The notes beneath the pieces are model-generated. The model was not told the DNA's origin and made no database searches. It worked only from the letters and a program-made list of their open reading frames with translations. A DNA stretch of 64,000 nt from Bacteroidota bacterium (lineage in GTDB: Bacteria; Bacteroidota; Bacteroidia; Chitinophagales; Chitinophagaceae), in the NCBI GenBank assembly GCA_025363385.1, contig JANYEA010000063.1, forward strand, positions 1 to 64,000. Direction: 5' to 3'. Shown piece by piece: positions 25,562 through 36,784 of the stretch (position 1 is the first letter of the stretch; every line of letters begins with the position of its first letter). The position numbers and the translations under genes were made by a program.

Positions 25562-28500
25562 ATGAAATACAAATCATTGATTCTTTTTCTGCTGCTGTGT
25601 TCCATTAGCAGTTTAGTAAACGCCTCGCCGCCTAAGACCGATACGATTCCTTTAATTTCAAAAACCATAACCGCCGGCGGATGTCCCTCTGCGGCTTTTA
25701 CGTTTTCTAATACGCCGGTCTGCGCTGGTATTCCCATAGCATTTACGAACACATCATTAGGAACCATTGTTTCTTATGTGTGGAATTTTGGTGATGGCAC
25801 AAACGATAGCACAGCCAATCCTTCTCACGCATTTTTTAAAAATTATGGTGATGGTAAAGACACCATCGTGGTTACCCTTACCGTAACCTCTGCTACAGGA
25901 TGTACCAATACTATTACACACCCTGTAGTATTTAATCAAAAACCGGAAGCAAAAATTGTGGGGCCACAAACGGTTTGTACCGGCCTGGGTAGTGCCAATT
26001 TTATTTTCAACAACGCATCTTCTACTGCATCTACCAATACTGATTATTATTTTATCTGGGGCGATGGTACAGCAAATACTGATCTACCCACTTTTACTAC
26101 AGCTCAAACACATACATATAATATAGGTACCAACCCACTCACCGAAATCGTAACTGGTACCAATGGTTGTAAGGATACCGTAACCACTTTAATTTATTTA
26201 GGAAGTAACCCATCTGTGGGTATTGCTTCTCCCGGTAACACTTATATCTGTGCTAACAGCAGTATCGCTTTCCCTATTACTAATACCAGTACTAATTCAC
26301 CCGGTACTACTTATAAAATTACTTTTAATGATGGAACCCCTGCTCAACTTTTTACGCAGGCAAATATACCCACCAGTATTTCTCATATCTATACACACTC
26401 TTCCTGCGGTACCACTAGTAATGGAATCGCTAACTCTTTTATAGCAAAAATTGAAGCAACCAACCCTTGCGCAGTTTCTCAAGGTGCAGTTACTCCGATC
26501 TATGTATCAGAAACACCTACGCCTGCCATCACATTGGCACAAGACACCGTTTGTGCTAGCACCACCGTAGCCATCACAAATGCTACCTGGGCTTTCAAAG
26601 CTGTTTCTACTTCCGGTGTTTGTTCCAATGGTACTTTTGTTTGGAGCATCCTACCTAATTCTGGTTTTACGCTTCAAGCCGGACAATCATTGGGTAACAC
26701 ATTTAATAATGCCGATCCTGCTTCATGGTTAGGATCAAACGCCAATACGCTCAATCTTAAATTCACTGTTCCTGGTACTTATACCGTACGTTTAACAGTG
26801 GGTGGTAGTGCCGCTTGCGGATCTGGATTTATAGAAAAAACAATTGTAGTAAACCCAATCCCGGTTTCAGCATTTACATTGGGTAATGCAGCTGGTTGTG
26901 CTCCATTTAATGTGAACACAACCAACAATACGGGTGCTGCATCCTTTGGTGCCAATAGTTATCAATGGTCTGTAACTTATTCTAACACACAAAACTGTGC
27001 ACCGAATACTAGCTCTTATACCATTACCAATGGTTCATTAACCAGTGCAAATCCACAATTCACTTTCAATAATCCTGGTGTATATACCGTTGGTTTAATT
27101 ACTACTGCACCTGCTGCAGCTTGCGCATCGGCTCAAGCCACACAAGTGATAACGGTCAAAACTATTCCGAACGTCAACATCAGTTTACCTAGTACACTCT
27201 GTGCCGGACAATCCTTTACACCTGTTGCCAGTGTGATCAATTGTTTCTCTGCAACAGCAGCCACTTATGCGTGGAGCTTCAACGGAGGAACTCCTGCTAG
27301 TTCCACTTTATTAAATCCTGGTGCTGTTTCCATCACAACACTTGGTGCACATACGATTAGTCTGGCTGCCACTAACGAGTGTGGTACCAGTACCGATTCT
27401 AAAGTAATCACTGTTAATCCAGCACCAACCATCGCCGGTACAGCTACTAACCCTACCAACTGTGCAATCGCTGATGGTAGTATCAGCTTAACAGGTTTAG
27501 CTGCAAACACAGCTTACACGGTTACTTATACAAAAGGAGCTACCGTAGTGAATGTGAACAAAACTTCCGATGGAACTGGCTCAATCAATATCACAGGATT
27601 AGGCGCTGGTTTATATAGCAGTATTTCTGTAAACATCGTAGGAACTTGTTCTTCCAATGTAATCGGACCATACTCTTTAGTAGATCCTTCACCTGGAATT
27701 CCAGTTGTTACCAATAATGGACCTCTATGTAGTGGCGGTACAATCGTTTTCACATCTTCTTCAGCAACACCTGGTGTTACTTATACCTGGTCTGGTCCGA
27801 ATGGATTTACCAGCACTCAACAAAATCCAACCATTGCAAACGCTTCTGCTGCTGCATCTGGAACCTATTTTGTAAATGCTACCATCAGCAATTGTAATGC
27901 GGGTGCTACCACAGTTGTGGTTGTTAACCAAACACCGGCTGCACCTGCTGTTAGTAATGTAGCTTATTGTCAGAACGCTATTCCAAATGCACTTACCGCA
28001 ACCGTTACAGGTAGCAATACCCTAAAATGGTATGCTGCTGCAAGCGGTGGTTCTCCTTTAGCATCGGCACCTATTCCTGCAACCACTACCACCGGAAGTA
28101 TTTCTTATTATGTAAGTCAGATTTCTTCTACCGGTTGTGAATCAGTAAGAGCTGCCATTACCGTTACTGTAAATGCAACTCCTACTAACGTGTTAGGCGT
28201 TGCTACCAATCCTACCACATGTTCTGGTACGGACGGATCGATTTTATTAAGTGGCTTAGCCGCTAACAGCACATTTACTTTAAGCTATCAAAAAGGAACC
28301 ACTACTATTTCTAGTACCCGTTCTTCTGATGCAACTGGAAATATGTTGATGTATGGATTATCTGCTGGCGTGTATAGCAATATCACAGTTAGCAATGGTA
28401 CTTGTGCTTCCAATGTAGTTGGACCATTTACCCTTGTGGATCCTGCTGGTCCTGCTATTCCAACAGTTAGCAATAACGGTCCGCTTTGTGCAGGTAGCAC

Positions 28501-31500
28501 TTTAAACCTGGCGGCTGTTTCCAGCACCACAGGAGTTAGTTATACCTGGATTGGCCCGAAAGCTTTTGCTAGTACCAGTCAAAATCCATCCTTAAGCAAT
28601 ATCACTACTGGCTCTGCAGGTACTTATTTTGTAACCGCCACTTTAAATAATTGTAGCGCTACCAATAGTACAACCGTAGTGGTTCGTGCAACACCAAATG
28701 CTCCTGCTGTAAACAATGTAGCTTATTGTGAGTTTGCAATTGCTGCCCCACTTACTGCCACTGCCACAACTGGCAATACATTAAATTGGTATACGGTTCC
28801 AACAGGTGGCACACCACTTGGTGCCGCACCAACTCCTTCTACTGCAACTACGGGCAATACGAAATATTATGTAAGTCAGGTTGCTGCTACTGGTTGTGAG
28901 TCTCTAAGAGCAATGATCACAGTTAGTATTACTGTTACTCCAGTTATTACCGCTACTGCCATCAACCCAATTACTTGTTATGGAACAGAAGGCGATATTA
29001 TTATGAAAGGATTGAATCCTGGAACTAGTTATACGATTCATTATAATAATGGTGTTTCCAATATCACAGCTAACAAGTTGGCTGATTCTTTAGGTAACGT
29101 AGAAATTTCTGCTTTACCTGCTGGCACTTACTCAAATATTTATGTGTCAATCGGTTCTTGTACTTCTAATGTGGTTGGACCATTTACACTCGTAGATCCT
29201 TCTGCACCGGTGGTACCCACCTTAAGTTATAACGGTCCTGTTTGTGCTGGCTCTACTCTTTCTTTAAATGCCAGCGCTTCTGGAAGCAACTTAACTTATG
29301 CATGGACTGGCCCGAACGGATTTACCAGTACACAACAAAATCCTACACTCACTGCTACTTCACCATTGGCTGCAGGTACTTATACAGTCTCAGTAAATAG
29401 TAATAATTGTTCCGCTGTTAAATCCATACTTGTGGCGTTGAAACCACAATTATTCTTAACCAGTCAGGTAGTGCTGGGTGCCATTTGTAACAACACCGTA
29501 TTTAATTATACGGCTACCAGTAACAATCCTATTACTAGCTTTAGTTGGTCAAGAGCTGCGGTAACCAATATCAGTAACCCGGCTGCACAAAGCACCGACA
29601 CTACTGGAAAAGTTTCTGAAACACTGATCAATACCGGCGCTCTTCCTGTGCACGTATTGTATACATTTTATTTAACGGCTGGTGGATGTACCAGTCCGCA
29701 ATTGGTTGACTTAATTGTAAACCCAGATACCAAAGCTTCTTTTACTTATACCAATTCTGGTTTATGTGCTCCTGGTAAAATTGATAGCAGCATTATACAT
29801 GCCACTACCAATACCAATAGTTCTGTGGCCTGGTATGTAAACAATACTTTAGTAGGTAACGGTATCATTTTCCCTGGATATACCATAACCAATCCATTGG
29901 ATACCGCCATCGTTAAACTGGTTACTACGAATACCTATGGCTGTAGTAATGATTCGGTGAGTCACGCCTTCTTTATTTTACCAAAACCTGCACCTAGCTT
30001 TACAAAATCTACTGCGCAAGGTTGCGGACCATTAAGCGTTTCATTCAACAATACCACCACTCCGGCGGGTGTTAATTTGTATCGGTTTATCTGGGACTTT
30101 GGTAATGGCGATACTTCGCACTTACAAAATCCTCCAGCTATTATTTTTAAATCAGCTGCTAGTCATTTAGATACCACTTATTATATCCGACTCACTGCCA
30201 TTTCACAATGTGATTCAGTATTTAGTTTGATCGATTCTGTGGTGGTACACGCAATACCTGCTGCAAAAATTCAGCAGGATACTACTGGTACTTGTTCAAT
30301 TGTTGTATCTCCTTATCCATTCAAAGGAAATAATATTTCTACTGGCCCAGCCACCAAGTATTATTGGGATTATGGTGATGGCGCTACCGATAGTAGCAAC
30401 ACAAAAAGTTCTGTTGCACATTTGTTCACCACACCAGTTACTAAAACATACTTAATTCAATTAAAAGCATTGAATGCTTGTGGTAGCAATATTGATACCT
30501 TACCATTAATCGTATATCAAAAAAATATTGTTACTAATTTAGGATTGAGTGGTCCTGGCGCTACTAGTTGTGCCCCAGATACGATTCATTTTACAAACAA
30601 TACCACAGGTGCTAATTTATTCCGTATCAACTTTGGTGATGGAAGTGTCGATTCTATTTATACTTCTAACTTAGGCATGGAACAAATTAAACACTACTAT
30701 AATGCCGCAGGTATTTATACCGTTACCATGAAGGCAACCAATACTTGTAACCTTGCAGACACTACCATTTCTTTCTTGATTACTTTGAATCAAAAACCTA
30801 ACGGAGGATTTAGTACTTCAAAAGCAAGCTATTGTAAAAACGAGAACATCGTATTCCAAAATCAAACTTCAGCAGGTGGCTATACCTACGAATGGAGTTT
30901 TGGAGATGGTGGTACTTCTACTGCTTTCAGTCCTACCCACAAATATGCACTCGAAGGAACCTACACAGTTACCATGGTGATTAAGTCTTTGAATGCAAAC
31001 GCCAGTTATTGTACTGATACAATTCGCCAAATCATTAAGGTGAATGGCATTAGCATCAATAACCTGGTTACAAATAATGTACCATCCAATTGTGCGCCAT
31101 TTACATTTACGGGTAATAGTAATCTGATTACAGGTAACACCGTTAACTGGACCTTTACAGATCCTACCAGTAAGGATACATTGGCCACAGGAATTACGGC
31201 TTCACATATATTTAATACAGCTGGAGATTATTCCATAAAATTGTTTGCCTTCAATGCTTCAGGTTGTAATGATTCTGCAAATATTTTGGTACATATTATA
31301 CCAACACCAAAAGCAGCCTTCTTAGCATCTGATACGATTCATTGTTTAAATAGCGATACCATTCGCTTTACCAATAAATCAACTTACAGTGCAATCGATC
31401 CTGTTAAATACTATTGGTATATCGATGGAACTTTGATGAGTTCAACAACCGACTTTAAATATAATTTCTCGAACAGGGCATCTACAAAATCTGCTACCAG

Positions 31501-33163
31501 CTTTATGATTATGCTGGTGGCTACCAATGCAAATGGTTGTTCAGATTCTGTAGCACAAAAAGTTACCATCGTTCCAAGGTCAATGCCAAGCTTTACTATC
31601 TCACCTACACAAGGTTGTGCTAAAGTAAGTGTGAGTTTTAACAATACCAGTCAGTTCGCCAATAGTTTCAAATGGTATGTGAACGATAGTTTATTCTCCA
31701 TCATGAATACGCCTTATCCAATTGTTTTATCAAAACCTAAAACAGATTATTTCATCAAACTGGTGGCTGATCAAACATTATTAGGTTGTGGTGCAGATTC
31801 GGTGTTCAATACCATCACTACTTTTGATAAACCTGTGGGTGGATTTACAGATTTCAATATGGCATTATCTTGTACAGGAAACCTAACAGTTCAGTTCACA
31901 GATATTTCAAAAGCATCTCCGGGTTCGATTCAGCAATACGCCTGGGACTTTGGTGATGGCACAAAGAGTAATCTTCCAAATCCAATTCATGGTTACACAC
32001 AACCAGGTGATTTCATGATTACACATTATGTGTTAGACGATAAGGGTTGTATCTCAGATACTTTACATAAAATGGTGCGCAACTTTGGTAAGCCTACAGT
32101 GAAATTTAAATTGAATACGATCTGTTTACAAACACCTTCTATTCCTGTTTACACCACACACGATCTGGGTTATGGTAATACTAAAATCAAAACCTATTTA
32201 TGGGATTTTGGTGATGGCTCAATTGATACCAGCTCGCACCCAATTCATATGTATCTGAAAGAAGGAAAATACACAGTGGTATTAACCACCGTAGCAGATA
32301 GTAGTTGTGTGAGTGATACATCTGTACAAACCATTAATGTACTGGGTAAACCAACAGCCGATTTCAAATTCATCAATAACTGTATCAACAATCAGGTGAA
32401 GTTCACAGATGCAAGTTCTCCCGGATACGGACAAACTGCGATCAATAATTATAAATGGGATTTTGGTGATGCTACACCAAGTAGTTATAACACCAATCCA
32501 ATGCACACTTATAATATCGTTAGCAAGTTTTCTGTGAGCTTAAGTATTAGCAGTAGTGCATGCCCTACATTAACCGATTCAAAAACAAGGATCATCAGTA
32601 TTGTTCAACCAAGAGCAGGTAGAGCATATCCTCCAAAAGTTACCAGTTATGGTGTTCCAACTGTATTAGAATTAACAGAGAAAGAAGCGGCTTCTGTTCA
32701 ACAAGGTGGATCTGCTGCATCTTACTTATGGATGCCTTCTACAGCCTTAAGTAGTGCCAGGGTACAAAACCCAATTGCAATCTATAATAAGAATGATGGA
32801 ACAAAAATTAATTATACCATCGCTATTACAGATACCAGTGGATGTGTAATCAACGATACGCAAGAGGTATGGGTTTTTGCAGAACCAAATATTTATGCAC
32901 CTACTGCATTTACTCCTAACCACGATGGTGTGAACGATACCTTTATTCCAGTGTATGTAGAAATTATGCGCATCCAATATCTACGCATCTTCGACAGATG
33001 GGGTAACCTGCTTTGGGAAACCGCAGATATGGGCAAAGGATGGGATGGCGTTGTAAACGGAAAACAAATGCCGATGGACACTTACGTATACATGGTAGTA
33101 GGTATCGACGTTAATGGAAAAACCGTTTCCAGAAAAGGTGACCTCACATTGATACGAGATTAA
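25562..33163 (+). CDS. Giant PKD-repeat surface protein with T9SS type B sorting domain
   Basis: Secreted protein of 2533 aa: signal peptide ('MKYKSLILFLLLCSISSLVNA'), then Ser/Thr/Asn-rich Ig-like and PKD domains. At least seven 'W(D/N/S)(F/Y)G(D/N)G'-type PKD cores are visible, the first near residue 74 and most in the last third. Residues about 620-1300 contain a repeated Ig module (see separate entry). The C-terminal 90 residues ('APTAFTPNHDGVND'...'FDRWGNLLWE'...'GWDG') form the gliding-motility-associated CHU_C domain recognised by the type IX system. Expected on the cell surface as an adhesin or gliding protein. It is translated right after the PorP/SprF-like gene, giving a cargo-plus-helper pair like SprB-SprF but in the opposite gene order. 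Confidence 0.9.
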   Translation: MKYKSLILFLLLCSISSLVNASPPKTDTIPLISKTITAGGCPSAAFTFSNTPVCAGIPIAFTNTSLGTIVSYVWNFGDGTNDSTANPSHAFFKNYGDGKDTIVVTLTVTSATGCTNTITHPVVFNQKPEAKIVGPQTVCTGLGSANFIFNNASSTASTNTDYYFIWGDGTANTDLPTFTTAQTHTYNIGTNPLTEIVTGTNGCKDTVTTLIYLGSNPSVGIASPGNTYICANSSIAFPITNTSTNSPGTTYKITFNDGTPAQLFTQANIPTSISHIYTHSSCGTTSNGIANSFIAKIEATNPCAVSQGAVTPIYVSETPTPAITLAQDTVCASTTVAITNATWAFKAVSTSGVCSNGTFVWSILPNSGFTLQAGQSLGNTFNNADPASWLGSNANTLNLKFTVPGTYTVRLTVGGSAACGSGFIEKTIVVNPIPVSAFTLGNAAGCAPFNVNTTNNTGAASFGANSYQWSVTYSNTQNCAPNTSSYTITNGSLTSANPQFTFNNPGVYTVGLITTAPAAACASAQATQVITVKTIPNVNISLPSTLCAGQSFTPVASVINCFSATAATYAWSFNGGTPASSTLLNPGAVSITTLGAHTISLAATNECGTSTDSKVITVNPAPTIAGTATNPTNCAIADGSISLTGLAANTAYTVTYTKGATVVNVNKTSDGTGSINITGLGAGLYSSISVNIVGTCSSNVIGPYSLVDPSPGIPVVTNNGPLCSGGTIVFTSSSATPGVTYTWSGPNGFTSTQQNPTIANASAAASGTYFVNATISNCNAGATTVVVVNQTPAAPAVSNVAYCQNAIPNALTATVTGSNTLKWYAAASGGSPLASAPIPATTTTGSISYYVSQISSTGCESVRAAITVTVNATPTNVLGVATNPTTCSGTDGSILLSGLAANSTFTLSYQKGTTTISSTRSSDATGNMLMYGLSAGVYSNITVSNGTCASNVVGPFTLVDPAGPAIPTVSNNGPLCAGSTLNLAAVSSTTGVSYTWIGPKAFASTSQNPSLSNITTGSAGTYFVTATLNNCSATNSTTVVVRATPNAPAVNNVAYCEFAIAAPLTATATTGNTLNWYTVPTGGTPLGAAPTPSTATTGNTKYYVSQVAATGCESLRAMITVSITVTPVITATAINPITCYGTEGDIIMKGLNPGTSYTIHYNNGVSNITANKLADSLGNVEISALPAGTYSNIYVSIGSCTSNVVGPFTLVDPSAPVVPTLSYNGPVCAGSTLSLNASASGSNLTYAWTGPNGFTSTQQNPTLTATSPLAAGTYTVSVNSNNCSAVKSILVALKPQLFLTSQVVLGAICNNTVFNYTATSNNPITSFSWSRAAVTNISNPAAQSTDTTGKVSETLINTGALPVHVLYTFYLTAGGCTSPQLVDLIVNPDTKASFTYTNSGLCAPGKIDSSIIHATTNTNSSVAWYVNNTLVGNGIIFPGYTITNPLDTAIVKLVTTNTYGCSNDSVSHAFFILPKPAPSFTKSTAQGCGPLSVSFNNTTTPAGVNLYRFIWDFGNGDTSHLQNPPAIIFKSAASHLDTTYYIRLTAISQCDSVFSLIDSVVVHAIPAAKIQQDTTGTCSIVVSPYPFKGNNISTGPATKYYWDYGDGATDSSNTKSSVAHLFTTPVTKTYLIQLKALNACGSNIDTLPLIVYQKNIVTNLGLSGPGATSCAPDTIHFTNNTTGANLFRINFGDGSVDSIYTSNLGMEQIKHYYNAAGIYTVTMKATNTCNLADTTISFLITLNQKPNGGFSTSKASYCKNENIVFQNQTSAGGYTYEWSFGDGGTSTAFSPTHKYALEGTYTVTMVIKSLNANASYCTDTIRQIIKVNGISINNLVTNNVPSNCAPFTFTGNSNLITGNTVNWTFTDPTSKDTLATGITASHIFNTAGDYSIKLFAFNASGCNDSANILVHIIPTPKAAFLASDTIHCLNSDTIRFTNKSTYSAIDPVKYYWYIDGTLMSSTTDFKYNFSNRASTKSATSFMIMLVATNANGCSDSVAQKVTIVPRSMPSFTISPTQGCAKVSVSFNNTSQFANSFKWYVNDSLFSIMNTPYPIVLSKPKTDYFIKLVADQTLLGCGADSVFNTITTFDKPVGGFTDFNMALSCTGNLTVQFTDISKASPGSIQQYAWDFGDGTKSNLPNPIHGYTQPGDFMITHYVLDDKGCISDTLHKMVRNFGKPTVKFKLNTICLQTPSIPVYTTHDLGYGNTKIKTYLWDFGDGSIDTSSHPIHMYLKEGKYTVVLTTVADSSCVSDTSVQTINVLGKPTADFKFINNCINNQVKFTDASSPGYGQTAINNYKWDFGDATPSSYNTNPMHTYNIVSKFSVSLSISSSACPTLTDSKTRIISIVQPRAGRAYPPKVTSYGVPTVLELTEKEAASVQQGGSAASYLWMPSTALSSARVQNPIAIYNKNDGTKINYTIAITDTSGCVINDTQEVWVFAEPNIYAPTAFTPNHDGVNDTFIPVYVEIMRIQYLRIFDRWGNLLWETADMGKGWDGVVNGKQMPMDTYVYMVVGIDVNGKTVSRKGDLTLIRD
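27430..29450 (+). repeat. Internal repeat of about 755 bp in the giant adhesin
   Basis: Three units start near 27430, 28191 and 28945. Each opens with a 'TNPTxCxxxDGSIxLxGL' block, followed by 'GxYSNIxVSxGTCxSNVVGPFxLVDP', 'NNGPLCxGSTL' and 'YxWxGPxxFxSTxQNPxL'. Units 1 and 2 add 'AYCxxAIxxxLTATxTxxNTLxWY'; unit 3 is shorter. This shows duplication of a two-domain Ig module within the protein. Confidence 0.75.
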
Positions 33164-33183
33164 ACAATTTTATTCAAAATATA

Positions 33184-33219
33184 AAAAGGGCAAGTTCTAA
33201 ATGAGCTTGCCCTTTTTTT
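33184..33219. terminator. Terminator between adhesin and asnS
   Basis: GGGCAAG (33188-33194) pairs with CTTGCCC (33206-33212), with A-rich sequence before and seven T after. It serves the adhesin on the plus strand and, through the A tract, probably also the convergent asnS. Confidence 0.85.
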
Positions 33220-33243
33220 GGCATTTGAATTAATACTTTTTAC

Positions 33244-34692
33244 TTAGAATTCACAATTATTCGGAGTTCTTGCAAACGCAATCACATCTCTAATATTCGT
33301 CATGCCGGTTACAAATTGTACCATGCGTTCGAAGCCAAGTCCGAAGCCCGCGTGTGGTACCGATCCGAATCTTCGAGTATCTAAATACCAACTCATTTCT
33401 TCTAAAGGAATATGCATCGATTGCATTCTTTTTTCCAATACTTCTAATCTTTCTTCTCTCTGAGATCCGCCTACAATTTCTCCAATACCCGGTGCTAAGA
33501 TATCCATCGCTGCAACGGTTTCTTTTCCTGGCTCACAGCCTTCATTCATGCGCATATAAAACGCTTTGATAGCAGCAGGATATCCGGTAACGATCACTGG
33601 TTTTTTGAAATGTTTTTCAACTAGGTATCTTTCGTGTTCACTTTGCATATCAATTCCCCAGCTCACATCGTATTTGAATTTCTTCTTTTTATAATGTGGA
33701 GAGTCTAACAATATTTGAATGGCTTCGGTGTAAGTAATTCTTTCGAATTTATTATCCACTACCATTTTTAATTTATCAATCAATCCTAATTCTGCTCTTT
33801 CGTTTTGTGGTTTTTGTTTTTCTTCTTCTGCTAAACGTGTATCCAGGAATTCAAGGTCTTCCATATTATGTTGCATCGCATAGCGAATCAAATATTGAAT
33901 GAACTCTTCTGCCAGATTCATATTGTCTTCAATATCGTGAAACGCCATCTCAGGTTCAATCATCCAGAATTCAGCTAAGTGACGCGCAGTGTTTGAATTC
34001 TCTGCTCTGAATGTTGGACCGAAAGTATAGATCTCACTAAAGGCCATCGCACCCAACTCACCTTCTAACTGACCGCTCACTGTAAGGTTTGTGCTCTTTC
34101 CAAAAAAGTCTTCTTTGAAATTTAAAGAACCATCATCATTGCGTGGAGCATTGTCGAATGGTAATGTGGTTACTCGAAACATTTCTCCGGCACCCTCTGC
34201 ATCACTTGATGTAATGATGGGTGTATGTAAATAAATAAATCCTTTCTCATTAAAGAATTGATGCACTGCAAAAGCGAGTGAATGACGTAAACGAAATACC
34301 GATCCGAATGTGTTGGTTCTGAAACGTAAGTGTGCAATCTCTCTTAAAAATTCAAGACTATGTTTCTTCGGTTGCAAAGGATATTTTTCTGCATCACTAT
34401 CACCCAGTATTTCGAGCGTGTTTGCTTTGATCTCTACTTTTTGTCCCTTCCCTAATGAAGCAATTAATTCGCCAGTAACTTTTAAAGATGCACCGGTAGT
34501 AATTCTTTTAATGGTTGCATCATCTATTAATCCGAGTGCTACAACTACTTGTATATTATTATTGGTACTACCATCATTCATCGCAATAAACTGGTTGTTG
34601 CGAAAACTTCGCACCCATCCCATTACGATAATTTCCTCTCCTGTTGGCTCTGTTTGTAAGAGCGCCTTGATTTTGGTTCTTTTGTTAAACAT
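33244..34692 (-). CDS. asnS: Asparagine--tRNA ligase
   Basis: Class IIb aminoacyl-tRNA synthetase of 482 aa, charging tRNA-Asn with asparagine in the cytoplasm. The N-terminal OB-fold anticodon-binding domain is seen ('[20 protein letters not shown]', 23-42). Then follow class II motif 2 ('[25 protein letters not shown]') and motif 3 ('GFGLGFERM', about 449-457) with the typical end '[16 protein letters not shown]'. Length is normal. Single gene, convergent with the adhesin, with a good Bacteroidota promoter upstream. Confidence 0.95.
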   Translation of the reverse strand: MFNKRTKIKALLQTEPTGEEIIVMGWVRSFRNNQFIAMNDGSTNNNIQVVVALGLIDDATIKRITTGASLKVTGELIASLGKGQKVEIKANTLEILGDSDAEKYPLQPKKHSLEFLREIAHLRFRTNTFGSVFRLRHSLAFAVHQFFNEKGFIYLHTPIITSSDAEGAGEMFRVTTLPFDNAPRNDDGSLNFKEDFFGKSTNLTVSGQLEGELGAMAFSEIYTFGPTFRAENSNTARHLAEFWMIEPEMAFHDIEDNMNLAEEFIQYLIRYAMQHNMEDLEFLDTRLAEEEKQKPQNERAELGLIDKLKMVVDNKFERITYTEAIQILLDSPHYKKKKFKYDVSWGIDMQSEHERYLVEKHFKKPVIVTGYPAAIKAFYMRMNEGCEPGKETVAAMDILAPGIGEIVGGSQREERLEVLEKRMQSMHIPLEEMSWYLDTRRFGSVPHAGFGLGFERMVQFVTGMTNIRDVIAFARTPNNCEF

Positions 34693-34760
34693 TACTATTT
34701 ATTTCTATTTCAATACTATTAATGGTAGATCTGTAACCCATATCCCCATTGCTTCGGGGG

Positions 34761-34788
34761 CAAAGATAACCAAACAACCCGCAGCAAA
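34761..34788 (-). promoter_or_regulatory. Promoter of asnS
   Basis: On the minus strand TTTG (34788-34785), a 16-bp spacer and TATCTTTG (34768-34761) match the Bacteroidota -33 TTTG and -7 TAnnTTTG elements. The leader would be about 65 nt. The remaining 34693-35018 gap shows no other feature apart from the presumed rho leader. Confidence 0.5.
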
Positions 34789-35018
34789 GGCTTTATAGCC
34801 ATCAACTTCGTTAAAAAGCACAAAAAATTCGTTTTTTTAGAAAAACTGACTTAACATTGCAATGGAAACCGAACTGAACAAGACCTATTTTCTCACGATT
34901 TGTCAGTTTATCCTCTTTCCAATCATAAAATTTCAAACAACCGATCTGAGTTTTTAATTTCCTTAGACTGGATTTATTCATTGAAAAATAAACGCGTTTT
35001 TTCTCATTAATTGAATTT

Positions 35019-36716
35019 ATGTACGACATTCTGCAATTGAACGACATGCTTTTGCCAGAGCTGCAAGACATCGCTGAGCAGCTAGCCATCCCCGGCACAA
35101 AAAAACTGGACAAGCAAGGACTCATCTACAAAATTTTGGACGGTCAAGCCGTTCAAGCAAGCTCCACCAAAGAAGAGCCCAAAAAGAAAGGTGCCCGCAC
35201 CAGAAAACCAATTACTATTAAAACTTCCACTGCTAACGGCACTGAAGAAGCTGAAGTGATGGAACCATCTGAGCCGTCGGCAACTGAACAAGCCCCTGCA
35301 ACAGCAAAACCTACTGGTGCCGACAGACCCGTGCGCGAACCTCGCGAACGCAACGATGGCCGTGCACCTGTAGCAAAAAAGGGACCACTTCCACGTAAAC
35401 CAAGAACCGAAAACCCTGTACCGACAGAACCAATTGAAGCACAGCCCGATAAAGACATGTCGGCCGATGCCGCAGCTATTTTAGCAGCAGTAGGTTCTGA
35501 TCAGCAAGTTGGTGAAAACGAAAATAGTTCCACTAGCACCGAACCTGCTCCACAGCAACGTTACCCACAACACCGTAAAGAACCCGCTTTCAATATCGAA
35601 TTTGAAGGAGTGATCCTGGGTGAAGGTGTGTTGGAAATGATGCCTGATGGTTATGGTTTCCTTCGTTCTTCCGATTATAACTATTTATCTTCTCCGGATG
35701 ATGTATATGTATCTCCTTCTCAGATCAAATTATTTGGTTTAAAAACAGGTGACACCGTACACGGAGCAGTTCGCCCTCCTAAAGAAGGTGAAAAATATTT
35801 TGCCCTTTTAAAAGTAGATACTATCAATGGTAAGAGACCCGATGAAGTACGGGACCGGGTGCCTTTTGATTATCTGACTCCATTATTCCCTTTCGAAAAA
35901 TTCAATCTGTATACAGGTCCTTCAAATTATAGTACTCGTATCATGGATCTTTTTACGCCGATCGGGAAGGGTCAGCGTGGATTGATTGTTGCCCAACCAA
36001 AAGTTGGTAAAACCATGTTACTGAAAGAAGTGGCAAACGCCATCGCAGCCAATCACCCAGAGGTTTACCTGATGGTGGTATTGATCGATGAACGTCCGGA
36101 AGAGGTTACTGATATGGAACGTAGTGTTCGCGCAGAAGTAATCGCCTCTACATTTGATGAGCCTGCTGAGAAACACGTAAAGGTTTCTGCTATTGCACTT
36201 CAAAAAGCAAAACGTTTGGTTGAGTGCGGACACGATGTGGTGATCTTATTAGATTCGATTACTCGTTTGGCTCGTGCACACAATACCGTGGCGCCTTCTT
36301 CTGGTAAAGTATTATCAGGAGGTGTGGAAGCAAATGCCATGCAAAAACCAAAACAATTCTTTGGTGCGGCACGTAAAATTGAGCACGGTGGTTCACTTAC
36401 CATTTTAGCTACTGCCTTAATTGAAACAGGTTCTAAAATGGATGAAGTAATCTTTGAAGAATTCAAGGGTACTGGTAATATGGAACTCCTGCTAGATCGT
36501 CGTTTGGCTAACAAACGAATCTTCCCTGCAATTGACCTGGCTGGTTCTTCTACTCGTAGAGATGACTTGTTATTAGACAAAGAAGTTTTACAACGTATGA
36601 ATATTCTTCGCTTATTTATTAATGATATGAATACCGAAGAAGCGATGAATGAATTATTAAAACGTATGCGCGGAACTAAGAGCAACGAAGAGTTCTTGGC
36701 AAGTATGAATAGATAA
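35019..36716 (+). CDS. rho: Transcription termination factor Rho
   Basis: Hexameric RNA helicase of 565 aa that ends transcription. Residues 1-45 form the Rho N-terminal helical domain ('[16 protein letters not shown]'). A long low-complexity linker of Pro, Lys, Arg and Glu (about 48-190) follows; such insertions are common in Bacteroidota and Actinobacteria Rho and may bind RNA. The cold-shock-type RNA-binding domain starts at 195 ('[15 protein letters not shown]', 202-216). The ATPase has Walker A 'AQPKVGKT' (325-332) and Walker B '[14 protein letters not shown]'. Followed by a strong terminator. Confidence 0.96.
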   Translation: MYDILQLNDMLLPELQDIAEQLAIPGTKKLDKQGLIYKILDGQAVQASSTKEEPKKKGARTRKPITIKTSTANGTEEAEVMEPSEPSATEQAPATAKPTGADRPVREPRERNDGRAPVAKKGPLPRKPRTENPVPTEPIEAQPDKDMSADAAAILAAVGSDQQVGENENSSTSTEPAPQQRYPQHRKEPAFNIEFEGVILGEGVLEMMPDGYGFLRSSDYNYLSSPDDVYVSPSQIKLFGLKTGDTVHGAVRPPKEGEKYFALLKVDTINGKRPDEVRDRVPFDYLTPLFPFEKFNLYTGPSNYSTRIMDLFTPIGKGQRGLIVAQPKVGKTMLLKEVANAIAANHPEVYLMVVLIDERPEEVTDMERSVRAEVIASTFDEPAEKHVKVSAIALQKAKRLVECGHDVVILLDSITRLARAHNTVAPSSGKVLSGGVEANAMQKPKQFFGAARKIEHGGSLTILATALIETGSKMDEVIFEEFKGTGNMELLLDRRLANKRIFPAIDLAGSSTRRDDLLLDKEVLQRMNILRLFINDMNTEEAMNELLKRMRGTKSNEEFLASMNR

Positions 36717-36735
36717 TTTGTTTTTTAAAAGCATC

Positions 36736-36766
36736 AAAAAAGACCTCCGAAAATGGAGGTCTTTTT
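36736..36766. terminator. Bidirectional terminator between rho and the S9 peptidase
   Basis: AAAAAGACCTCC (36737-36748) and GGAGGTCTTTTT (36755-36766) pair around the loop GAAAAT. A/T tracts on both sides allow it to serve both convergent genes. Confidence 0.9.
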
Positions 36767-36784
36767 ATTATCAGGATCATCGTT

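Noticed and set aside
27430-29450. Possible CRISPR or other regular DNA array
   Set aside because: The repeats are 755 bp, degenerate and in coding frame, so they are protein-module duplications. No CRISPR array was found in the window.
35082-35458. Antisense frames of 69 and 101 codons within rho
   Set aside because: They arise from the biased codons of the Pro/Lys/Glu-rich linker; rho itself is certain.
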